DNA of 5,654 nucleotides, taken from assembly GCA_003457065.1 (NCBI GenBank), contig DMJQ01000035.1:11009-16662 (forward strand), read 5' to 3'. The notes beneath the pieces are model-generated. The model was not told the origin of the DNA. It saw only the letters and a list, made by a program, of their open reading frames with translations, and did no database searches. The DNA is from Clostridiales bacterium (lineage in GTDB: Bacteria > Bacillota > Clostridia > Tissierellales > Sedimentibacteraceae). The translations under genes were made by a program, and so were the position numbers. Of the stretch, positions 1 through 5,654 are shown piece by piece (position 1 is the first letter of the stretch; each line of letters begins with the position of its first letter).

Positions 1-981
1 ACTGCAGTTCTCCTCTATGAGTGTTGTTTCAAAAATTATCTTCCTTCCCTCCTGCACGAACTGTCCCATGGAATGAAGGTCCGTGGTAAAGTTCAGCGAA
101 GCCGGGAAAATTCCCTTGCCTTCCTTGCCTTCGCTTTCACCGAACAGCTGCTTCCACCACTCGGCTATCGACACGCACGATGGCTCATAATTAACCAGAA
201 TTTCAGCTTCCTTACCTCTCCTGTTTAAAATATTTCTTGCAGCGGCATAAAGGCAGCATATATTGCCGTCAAAGCTTCTTTTTTCAAAATCATGCATGCC
301 CGATCTTACACCGTTTATGAATTCATCCGTATTCAGCCCTGCGGCAGCCATTGGCAGCAAACCCACCGGCGTTATGACGGAATACCTTCCGCCTATGTCA
401 TCCGGTATGGAGAATGTCCTGTAGCCGTTTAAATCAGAAATGCTCTTCAAAGCTCCCCTGCTCTTGTCCGTTACAACAAAAATGCGGTGCTTTGCTTCCT
501 GTTTATATTTTTTCTCCATAAGCTCTCTGATTATTCGGAATGAAAGAGCCGTTTCAAGTGTTGTACCGGATTTGGAAACTGCGATCACGCAGATTTCCTT
601 ATCTTTTACAACCTCGGTCAGATTTTTCAAATATGAGCCGCTTAAATTTTGTCCCGCATAATAAACTGCGGGACTTGAAAGATCGTTGTGAAAATCGCCT
701 CTTATTGCTTCGACAGCCGCTCTTGCTCCCAGGTATGAACCGCCTATTCCCAGCAGTATAAAAGCCTCGCAGTTGTTTTTTATATACTGTGCCGACTTCT
801 TTATCTCTTCATATTCATCCATATCCATGGTTTCGGCATAATCTATCCATCCTGTCATATGGCTGCTTATCCCTTTTTTATCAAGAAGAAGTTCCTGAGC
901 AGCCATGATTTCAGGCTCTATGTTTTTCATTTCACCTTCATTTATAAAGCTTCCGTTTAAATCCAGAACAATATCCTTCAT
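1..981 (-). CDS. pgi: glucose-6-phosphate isomerase, 3' end outside window
   Basis: Phosphoglucose isomerase, the cytoplasmic glycolytic and gluconeogenic enzyme that interconverts glucose-6-phosphate and fructose-6-phosphate. An uninterrupted frame of 327 codons runs from ATG at 981 off the left edge. The Gram-positive form is about 450 residues, so roughly 120 are missing, including the C-terminal signature with the catalytic lysine. Visible landmarks are GIGGSYLGAR at residues 78-87, the phosphate-binding SKSGTT at 136-141, the family signature DIGGRYSVITPVG at 195-207 with its conserved Arg199, GESEGK at 281-286 holding the probable catalytic Glu282, and TDLHSMGQ at 300-307 with the probable ring-opening His303. 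Catalytic roles are assigned by recalled alignment to known PGIs. The start is supported by AAAGGGG six bases upstream. It lies 74 bases after the phosphatase gene with no terminator between them, so read-through is possible. Its product, fructose-6-phosphate, feeds the amino-sugar pathway served by upstream genes. Confidence 0.97.
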   Translation of the reverse strand, partial: MKDIVLDLNGSFINEGEMKNIEPEIMAAQELLLDKKGISSHMTGWIDYAETMDMDEYEEIKKSAQYIKNNCEAFILLGIGGSYLGARAAVEAIRGDFHNDLSSPAVYYAGQNLSGSYLKNLTEVVKDKEICVIAVSKSGTTLETALSFRIIRELMEKKYKQEAKHRIFVVTDKSRGALKSISDLNGYRTFSIPDDIGGRYSVITPVGLLPMAAAGLNTDEFINGVRSGMHDFEKRSFDGNICCLYAAARNILNRRGKEAEILVNYEPSCVSIAEWWKQLFGESEGKEGKGIFPASLNFTTDLHSMGQFVQEGRKIIFETTLIEENCS

Positions 982-1055
982 TGCAAACCCCTTTCGATGA
1001 TTGAGAATAAAGCGAATACTTATGGTACATAATTTCTATTGCTTTGAACAACTGT
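982..1055 (-). other. intercistronic gap before pgi
   Basis: This 74-base gap separates the phosphatase stop from pgi. I find no GC-rich stem followed by a T run, so no intrinsic terminator is supported. On the minus strand TTGTTC followed 18 bases later by TACCAT is a weak candidate for -35 and -10 boxes. The -10 candidate falls inside an imperfect palindrome at 1018-1034 (arms ACTTATG and CATAATT around GTA on the plus strand, six of seven positions pairing). In AT-rich DNA both could be chance. The gap may carry a secondary promoter for pgi, but read-through from upstream is equally consistent. Confidence 0.3.
988..994 (-). promoter_or_regulatory. ribosome binding site of pgi
   Basis: On the minus strand the sequence AAAGGGG precedes the ATG at 981 with six intervening bases. 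It is a good Shine-Dalgarno match at the right distance and fixes the pgi start. Confidence 0.8.
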
Positions 1056-2138
1056 TTATATTATTTCCACCATAAGCACGGCATAATCATCCTTGTGAAT
1101 TTTACAGTATTCATTAATGGATGTCTTAAGATTGTTCAGTATGTTTCCTTCCATCTGAATGGCATTTATGAGACTATCTGTTCCGTATTGCTGATTCGCT
1201 TCATTTTTGGCTTCCGTTATGCCGTCCGTATACAGAAACAGTTTGTCCCCGATGTTTAAATTCAGCATGCTTACATCATACTTTACATTGTCAAATATAT
1301 TGGCAATTGGGTAGCCTTTGGAGTTAAGCAGAGAAATATCTCCGTCTTTTCTGAGCAATATCGGCTCGGAATTGTGCCCTGCGTTCACATAGCTGAATTC
1401 ATGAGTTGTTTTGTTATACACGCCCAGAAAAACCGAAAAGTATTTATCATAATCAAGATTTAAAGCAAGAAATGTCTTGTGAAGTTCCTTCATTATCTTG
1501 TTCAGGCTCATGGTTCCTTTTGCAATTGTTCTTAAGGACTGGCGCACAAACACGGTCAAAAGCGATGCGGTAACACCATGTCCCACAACATCGCAGATAT
1601 ACACACCTGTATTTTCTTCATCAATTTTAAACACATCAAAAAAATCTCCGCTTAAGGACTCCGAGGATTCATACAGATAATCGATGCTTAAACCGTTGTA
1701 CATGCCCTTTGGAGGCAGCATCCTTATTTGCATGTTTCTTGCAAACTTTATGTCGTCGCTCATTTTTCTATTTTTTTCTTTTATTTTCTTTGCTAAATCT
1801 TTTTCCTTCGTAATGTCTCTGAAAACTTCGACAGAACAGATTGTCTTTCCTGCCTTGTCCCACATGGGCGATGAAATAACCATGAATGTTCTGTCGCCTA
1901 TCGATGCTTCCTTCTTCATGATGGAACCATTCGCTATTGTTGATTTGGATATGCAACAGTCACAGTTTTTGTCGATGCAGAAAACCTCGTAGCATCTTCT
2001 GCCAACTATGTCTCCCAAATCTTCTTTCATTTTTTTGTTTGCATACAGGACCGTGTTATTTTTATCTACAACCCTAACCCAGTCTATCATTCCGTCAACT
2101 ATTCCAAGCTGACTTTTGTCTAATTGTATATTTTCCAT
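1056..2138 (-). CDS. PAS-domain PP2C/SpoIIE-type serine phosphatase
   Basis: A 360-residue soluble protein with an N-terminal PAS sensor (about residues 10-112, ending in the typical VEVFRDITKEK), a charged helical linker (about 111-140, with the ARNMQIRMLPP motif that commonly leads into this domain), and a PP2C-family SpoIIE/RsbU-type phosphatase domain (about 145-358). Metal-binding acidic positions are present in SGDFFD (Asp165, Asp168), CDVVGHG (Asp183), YTDGITEA (Asp305) and KDDYAVL (Asp350/351), so it should be active on phosphoserine or phosphothreonine proteins. The PAS domain carries Cys49, 54, 59, 61 and 62, suggesting metal, cluster or redox sensing. No membrane segment is seen. 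The ATG is 12 bases after the yvcK stop; its Shine-Dalgarno AAGGA overlaps that stop and could pair with TCCT next to the start codon in a small four-base stem. RsbU/SpoIIE relatives act on anti-anti-sigma factors, but no such partner is here, so the substrate is unknown. It occupies the place usually held by whiA. Confidence 0.93.
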   Translation of the reverse strand: MENIQLDKSQLGIVDGMIDWVRVVDKNNTVLYANKKMKEDLGDIVGRRCYEVFCIDKNCDCCISKSTIANGSIMKKEASIGDRTFMVISSPMWDKAGKTICSVEVFRDITKEKDLAKKIKEKNRKMSDDIKFARNMQIRMLPPKGMYNGLSIDYLYESSESLSGDFFDVFKIDEENTGVYICDVVGHGVTASLLTVFVRQSLRTIAKGTMSLNKIMKELHKTFLALNLDYDKYFSVFLGVYNKTTHEFSYVNAGHNSEPILLRKDGDISLLNSKGYPIANIFDNVKYDVSMLNLNIGDKLFLYTDGITEAKNEANQQYGTDSLINAIQMEGNILNNLKTSINEYCKIHKDDYAVLMVEII

Positions 2139-2150
2139 AGGATCACTTCC

Positions 2151-3122
2151 TTAGGCTTTATTTTTATCCTTTACATAATTAAACAGCAATTGTCCGATTT
2201 TATCTGAATTGTGCCGTATATAATTCTTCCTTATCTCCACAAAATTGCTGCTTATTACTTTAATGTTCATTTCCTCAAGTTTCTTTATCTGTTCCTCGTC
2301 TATGACAACCTGCTTGGCTCCCTTGAATTTATAATTTTGAATCTGGCTTTCAGATATGAGTTCATCATTTACAATCACATAATCTATTAAATACCTGCTG
2401 CTGTGCTTAATAATGGCATTCACATGGTCGTATACATTGTAATTGTCCGTTTCTCCCGGCTGTGTCATCAGATTGCAGATATAAAACACCGTCGCTTTTG
2501 ATTCGAATATGAGCTTCGGAATATTATAAACCAGAATATTGGGAATTACGCTTGTGTAAAGACTGCCCGGACCTAAGACAATAATATCGGCTTCATTTAA
2601 ATCTCTTACGGTTTCCTCCAGCGGCATGCACATATCCGGCACAAGCGAAACCCTGTCTATTTTGCATCCTGATTTATTAACAAATTCGGGTATGTCTTTT
2701 TCTCCCAGTATACATTCTCCGTCATCCAGATAAGCCTTGAGCTGAGCATCCTGCAAAGTCATGGGCAGCACCTTTCCCGACAATCTGAATATGCTTCCTA
2801 TTTCTTTCAAGGCATGCTCGTAATCCCCGAAAATTTCGTACATCGCAGCTATAAGAAGATTTCCGAAACTCTGCCCCTTCAGATAGCCGTCCTTGAAGCG
2901 GTGCTGCATAAGTCTCACCATTGTGGGCTCAATGTCTGACAGTGCAATAATGCAGTTTCGCATATCACCGGGAGGAAGCATTCCCAGGTCTTCTCTCAGC
3001 ACTCCGGAGCCTCCTCCGTTATCAGCTACGGTTACAACCGCAGATATATCGCCGGTATATTTTTTAAGGCCCCTCAAAAGTATTGATAACCCGGTTCCTC
3101 CTCCAAAAACCACTATTTTCAT
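2151..3122 (-). CDS. yvcK: YvcK/GlmR family protein (gluconeogenesis and envelope factor)
   Basis: A cytoplasmic protein of the CofD-like YvcK family (323 residues, close to the usual 310-325). In Bacillus subtilis the homologue (also GlmR or MgfK) is needed for growth and normal shape on gluconeogenic carbon sources, binds UDP-sugars such as UDP-GlcNAc, and promotes carbon flow into peptidoglycan precursors. Recognition rests on the nucleotide-fold start GGGTGLS (7-13), VTVADNGGGSG (30-40), PPGDMRN (50-56), SFGNLL (85-90), GKVLP (116-120), GPGSLYTS (184-191) and NLMTQPGETDNY (217-228). Residue 35 is Asn where I recall Asp (VADD) in Bacillus homologues. The start ATG is preceded by GAGAGG just after the rapZ stop, with an 11-base intergenic gap, so the two are translated from one message. 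The whiA gene that usually follows is missing. Despite the related fold, the genomic setting argues against a CofD role in F420 synthesis. Confidence 0.97.
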   Translation of the reverse strand: MKIVVFGGGTGLSILLRGLKKYTGDISAVVTVADNGGGSGVLREDLGMLPPGDMRNCIIALSDIEPTMVRLMQHRFKDGYLKGQSFGNLLIAAMYEIFGDYEHALKEIGSIFRLSGKVLPMTLQDAQLKAYLDDGECILGEKDIPEFVNKSGCKIDRVSLVPDMCMPLEETVRDLNEADIIVLGPGSLYTSVIPNILVYNIPKLIFESKATVFYICNLMTQPGETDNYNVYDHVNAIIKHSSRYLIDYVIVNDELISESQIQNYKFKGAKQVVIDEEQIKKLEEMNIKVISSNFVEIRKNYIRHNSDKIGQLLFNYVKDKNKA

Positions 3123-3133
3123 AGCTACCTCTC

Positions 3134-3988
3134 TTATTTCTCTACATCTCTGTGGATTTTAAGAACTCTGTAATTTTCTGCAGTCAGCATTGATGCAATC
3201 CTGTTTGCGATTGTTACAGAGCGATGCTTCCCTCCCGTACATCCGATGGATATAACTAAATTTGATTTTCCTTCTTTTATATAGAAAGGCATAAGAAACA
3301 ACAGCATATCCTTGAGCTTGTCAATAAATATCTTTGTAACATCAAAGCTCATCACATAATCCTGCACGTTCTTGTCATTTCCCGTGAAATTTTTCAGTGC
3401 TTCAATATAAAACGGATTTGGCAGGAATCTAACGTCAAATACCAGATCCGAATCCTGCGGCAGTCCGTATTTATATCCAAAGGACATCACCGTAATATTC
3501 AGATTATACGTGATGCTTCCTTTGACAAATATATTCAGAAGTTCTTCCTTGAGCCTGCCGAGCTTCATATTTGTTGTATCGACAATATAGTCCGAGCGTT
3601 TTTTAACCTCTTCCAGACTTATTCTTTCATCATGAATTCCATCAACTATGGTTCCCGTTGTGCTTAACGGGTGCGGCCTTCTCTGCTCCTTGTATCTTTT
3701 TACAAGTTCTTCATCAGATGCATCAAGAAACAATATGCGGTACTGTATGCCCTTATTCCTCAATTCATTCAGACTGATGAACAGGTCTTTAAAAAAAATC
3801 CCGCCTCTGATATCCGCAACAACTGCAACCTTATTAACTTCTTTTGACGAACTTTTACAAAGTTCCGCGAAATTAGGAAGGAGAGCCGGAGGCATATTAT
3901 CCATGCAGTAATAATTAATGTCTTCTAAGATTTTTATTGCCTGGCTTTTACCTGCGCCGGACATTCCAGTTATAATAACAAACTCCAT
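3134..3988 (-). CDS. rapZ: RapZ/YvcJ family nucleotide-binding protein
   Basis: A P-loop protein of the RapZ (YvcJ, formerly YhbJ) family, 284 residues, full length. The Walker A motif GMSGAGKS is at residues 8-15, followed by family motifs DNMPP (30-34), ADIRGG (58-63) and RYKEQRRPHPL (98-108). The C-terminal half has SFGYKYGLP (169-177), FDVRFLPNP (184-192) and GCTGGKHRSV (249-258), the domain that in Escherichia coli RapZ binds RNA and senses glucosamine-6-phosphate. E. coli RapZ directs degradation of a small RNA that controls glmS; the Firmicutes homologue hydrolyses nucleotides and affects competence in B. subtilis, and its exact role there is less settled. The small RNAs GlmY and GlmZ are enterobacterial and none is expected here. 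The gene starts 14 bases after the PHP gene; GTGGGGAG just before the ATG is its Shine-Dalgarno. Placement between murB and yvcK fits a function in amino-sugar supply. Confidence 0.97.
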   Translation of the reverse strand: MEFVIITGMSGAGKSQAIKILEDINYYCMDNMPPALLPNFAELCKSSSKEVNKVAVVADIRGGIFFKDLFISLNELRNKGIQYRILFLDASDEELVKRYKEQRRPHPLSTTGTIVDGIHDERISLEEVKKRSDYIVDTTNMKLGRLKEELLNIFVKGSITYNLNITVMSFGYKYGLPQDSDLVFDVRFLPNPFYIEALKNFTGNDKNVQDYVMSFDVTKIFIDKLKDMLLFLMPFYIKEGKSNLVISIGCTGGKHRSVTIANRIASMLTAENYRVLKIHRDVEK

Positions 3989-4002
3989 ATTCTCCCCACT
4001 TT

Positions 4003-4740
4003 CTATTTTAAATTTATTATGCGGCTTAAATCCAGGCCGGCATCCATAGCCGCCTCTAATCCTCTTTCACAGCCGCCTATTTTATCCTTCATGTGAGCAT
4101 CGCTGTTTATAACGAACTTCACATTATATTTTGAGGCAATTTTTATTTCTTCGGTATTTAAATGGCTGTGGCTGTTGTTGATTTCCAGGATTGTTCCTGT
4201 TTTTTCCGCAGCCTTCGCTACGAGATCCATGTCAAGAGGTATTTTATCTCCCGGATGCGTCAGAATATTTATCTTATATTTATTCATTGCATTTACCACA
4301 GCTTCAGTATTTTTTGCTTTCATTTTTTCAAATATTTTTTCATTTGTCCTGCCTAATTTATTCATTGCGGTAAAATTCCATGCATCCCCGACAGAGGAAA
4401 ACAGAGCACCAATATGGTATCCGCACAGGAAAATATCACAGTATTTCAGTAATTCGCCTGTTATATCCGTGGTTCCGTCATAATCCAGTATATTTGCCTC
4501 AACCCCAAACAATATCTTTATCATGGGGTATTTTTTTCTCATTTCAACTACTTTATCTTTTGCTTCTTTAATTTTATGTTCCTGCATTCCAAACAGCCAG
4601 TGTCCGGGGCCGTGATCCGTTATAGCAATTTCCTCCAGCCCCAGTTCTGCGGCTCTTTGAACAATTTCCTCAATCGTCGACTTTCCGTGATTGCGTCTGG
4701 AATAGGTCGAATGTATATGGTAATCAGCTTTTGTCTTCAT
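4003..4740 (-). CDS. PHP-domain metal-dependent phosphoesterase
   Basis: A stand-alone PHP (polymerase and histidinol phosphatase) domain protein, 245 residues, similar in layout to YcdX-type phosphatases and HisK-type histidinol phosphatases. Metal-binding landmarks run in the expected order: HIH (His8, His10), His18, ITDHG (Asp42, His43), GVEAN (Glu81), CGYH (His109), LTHPGD (His162) and NSDAH (Asp214, His216), so a multinuclear metal site, usually zinc or manganese, is likely intact. The substrate cannot be read from the sequence. The absence of other his genes and the typical location between murB and rapZ argue against a dedicated histidine-biosynthesis role. The frame extends upstream to a TTG at 4767, but the ATG at 4740 is preferred because AAGGTGG lies six bases ahead of it and the protein then begins MKTKADYHIH, which is how this family usually starts. 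rapZ follows after 14 bases. Confidence 0.93.
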   Translation of the reverse strand: MKTKADYHIHSTYSRRNHGKSTIEEIVQRAAELGLEEIAITDHGPGHWLFGMQEHKIKEAKDKVVEMRKKYPMIKILFGVEANILDYDGTTDITGELLKYCDIFLCGYHIGALFSSVGDAWNFTAMNKLGRTNEKIFEKMKAKNTEAVVNAMNKYKINILTHPGDKIPLDMDLVAKAAEKTGTILEINNSHSHLNTEEIKIASKYNVKFVINSDAHMKDKIGGCERGLEAAMDAGLDLSRIINLK

Positions 4741-4892
4741 GAACAACCACCTTACTTGACTGAACAATGGGTTTTATGCCTCCACCTTCGCTGCTTCCAT
4801 TGCTTACCTGTCTTATTTATCTTATCTATTATCTATATTTATTTTATGTCATTTATCTCATCTATCTGTTTTGATGTTTTACTGTTTTATCG
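4741..4892 (-). other. murB-PHP intergenic region with low-complexity AT-rich tract
   Basis: This is the largest gap in the window (152 bases). From about 4808 to 4872 the minus strand is a purine-rich, GATA-like repetitive stretch with several imperfect copies of AGATAAAT and ATAGATAA. No terminator stem is visible after murB. ATGACA within the tract is a five-of-six match to a -35 box, but no convincing -10 box lies at the right spacing, so a promoter is only possible. A tiny frame at 4774-4800 (minus strand, nine codons with stop, encoding MEAAKVEA) lies between the tract and the PHP gene and has only a weak AGGTAA upstream. Nothing else is recognised here. Confidence 0.4.
4747..4753 (-). 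promoter_or_regulatory. ribosome binding site deciding the PHP gene start
   Basis: Minus-strand AAGGTGG sits six bases before ATG 4740 and favours that start over the in-frame TTG at 4767. A second AAGGTGG at 4782-4788 is too far from the TTG to be an ideal site. The heptamer TTGTTCA also occurs twice, once at the TTG and once running into the ATG, which creates the ambiguity. Confidence 0.75.
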
Positions 4893-5654
4893 CTACAATC
4901 CCGTTCCGATTATTTTTATTTCCGGCTCCAGAGTTATGCCGAATTTATCGTAAACCGTACTTATAACAATGCGCATAAGTTCCAGAACATCTTCGCAGCA
5001 TGCATTGTCGTAATTTACTATGAAACCGCTGTGTTTGTCTGAAACCATGGCTCCTTTATACCTGAGCCCCTTTAAGCCCGCATCTTCTATAAGCTTTGAC
5101 GCATATCCATGTTCCGGTCTTTTAAACGTACTTCCTGCACTTGGCAGATTGAGCGGCTGCTTGGTAGTTCTTTTTTCATTAAGGTCTTTTATGACCGCCA
5201 TAATCTCATCCTTGTCACCGTATGGCAGTTCAAGTTCGGCTTCAACAACAATGTACTCTGAATCGGAAATCCTTGTGTGTCTGTATGAAAATTCCATTTC
5301 TTCATTGGAAAACTCATGAATGTTGCCGTCAAAATCCATGCATTTCACCTTTTTCACAACCTGCTTCATCTCACCGCTATAGGCTCCTGCATTCATGTAT
5401 ACGGCACCACCCAGATATCCCGGAATTCCGCTGGCAAATTCAAATCCGGCAAGACCTTCCCTTGCAAGGTATTTCGCCAGTACCGACAGAAGAACTCCCG
5501 ACCCTGCAGTTATTTTATTTTCATTTTTTTCGATGAAATTAAACTTATCTCCGGGTTTTACTATCGCTCCCCTGAACCCATCATCAGAAACGAGTAGATT
5601 CGTTCCGTTGCCTATCACAAAGCAGTCTGCTCCGTGTTTTTTTATCAGCTTTAC
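4893..5654 (-). CDS. murB: UDP-N-acetylenolpyruvoylglucosamine reductase, 5' end outside window
   Basis: MurB, the cytoplasmic flavoenzyme that uses FAD and NADPH to reduce the enolpyruvyl group of UDP-GlcNAc-enolpyruvate, giving UDP-MurNAc for peptidoglycan. The frame is open to the right edge and 253 residues are present; about 50 N-terminal residues of an approximately 300-residue protein are outside. An in-frame GTG at 5618 is not the start, because coding sequence that matches the family (VKLIKKHGADC leading into VIGNGTNLLVSD) continues upstream. FAD-binding landmarks are NGTNLLVSD (fragment residues 16-24), AGSGV (50-54) and ASGIPGYLGGAVYMNAGAY (74-92). Catalytic landmarks are SYRHTR (123-128), AGSTFK (173-178) with the proton-donor Ser175, and LEPEIK near the C-terminus with its conserved Glu. 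The absence of the extra loop of E. coli-type enzymes suggests the shorter type II form typical of Firmicutes. It leads the cluster within this window; the gene before it cannot be seen. Confidence 0.97.
   Translation of the reverse strand, partial: VKLIKKHGADCFVIGNGTNLLVSDDGFRGAIVKPGDKFNFIEKNENKITAGSGVLLSVLAKYLAREGLAGFEFASGIPGYLGGAVYMNAGAYSGEMKQVVKKVKCMDFDGNIHEFSNEEMEFSYRHTRISDSEYIVVEAELELPYGDKDEIMAVIKDLNEKRTTKQPLNLPSAGSTFKRPEHGYASKLIEDAGLKGLRYKGAMVSDKHSGFIVNYDNACCEDVLELMRIVISTVYDKFGITLEPEIKIIGTGL

Noticed and set aside
1684..1992. Plus-strand open frame of 102 codons opposite the phosphatase
   Set aside because: It lies entirely antisense to a gene with clear PAS and PP2C motifs, and its translation shows no recognisable domain.
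2139..2152. Shine-Dalgarno of the phosphatase gene hidden in a hairpin as a translational switch
   Set aside because: Only four base pairs (AGGA with TCCT) around a five-base loop; too weak to claim as a regulatory element.
2151..3122. CofD (2-phospho-L-lactate transferase of F420 synthesis) instead of YvcK
   Set aside because: The GGGTGLS start, the TQPGETD motif and the murB-PHP-rapZ neighbourhood are those of YvcK, and no F420 gene is present.
4175..4483. Plus-strand frame rich in Phe and Ile resembling a membrane protein
   Set aside because: It is the antisense shadow of the Lys- and Glu-rich PHP gene; reverse-complement lysine codons produce the hydrophobic look.
4741..4767. Nine-codon upstream extension of the PHP protein from TTG 4767
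   Set aside because: ATG 4740 has AAGGTGG six bases ahead and gives the usual family start just before the HIH motif; the TTG has only a distant purine-rich stretch.
5616..5618. GTG at 5618 as the murB start
   Set aside because: The frame is open to the window edge and upstream codons match MurB; starting there would cut into the FAD-binding domain.

Overview
The window looks like a chromosomal segment from a low-to-moderate GC Firmicute, most likely a clostridium or a relative such as Tissierellia. The reasons are the gene order murB - PHP phosphoesterase - rapZ - yvcK, which is a conserved Firmicutes block; the AT-rich intergenic DNA; purine-rich Shine-Dalgarno sequences before every complete gene; and a cysteine-bearing PAS domain of a kind I associate with anaerobes. 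The species cannot be fixed from the sequence alone. I see no mobile element, CRISPR array, tRNA, rRNA or convincing terminator.

All six genes lie on the minus strand, so transcription runs from base 5654 towards base 1. In that order they are: murB (5' part cut off by the window edge), a 152-base gap, a PHP-domain phosphoesterase, rapZ (yvcJ), yvcK, a PAS + PP2C/SpoIIE-type serine phosphatase, a 74-base gap, and pgi (3' part cut off). The four genes from the PHP enzyme to the phosphatase are separated by only 11 to 14 bases and are almost certainly co-transcribed. The two larger gaps have no clear terminator, so the whole run may be one transcript with possible internal promoters.

The genes share a metabolic theme. 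Pgi interconverts glucose-6-phosphate and fructose-6-phosphate. Fructose-6-phosphate is the substrate of GlmS, whose expression or activity RapZ-family proteins control in some bacteria. The resulting glucosamine-6-phosphate becomes UDP-GlcNAc, the sugar nucleotide that YvcK-family proteins bind. MurB completes UDP-MurNAc from it. The segment thus spans the branch point between central carbon metabolism and peptidoglycan precursor synthesis.

The unusual point is the fifth gene. In most Firmicutes yvcK is followed by whiA; here that place is taken by a soluble phosphatase with a PAS sensor carrying five closely spaced cysteines. No anti-sigma factor or anti-anti-sigma factor is next to it, so its target is open, and regulation of the neighbouring cell-wall/carbon module is a testable possibility.
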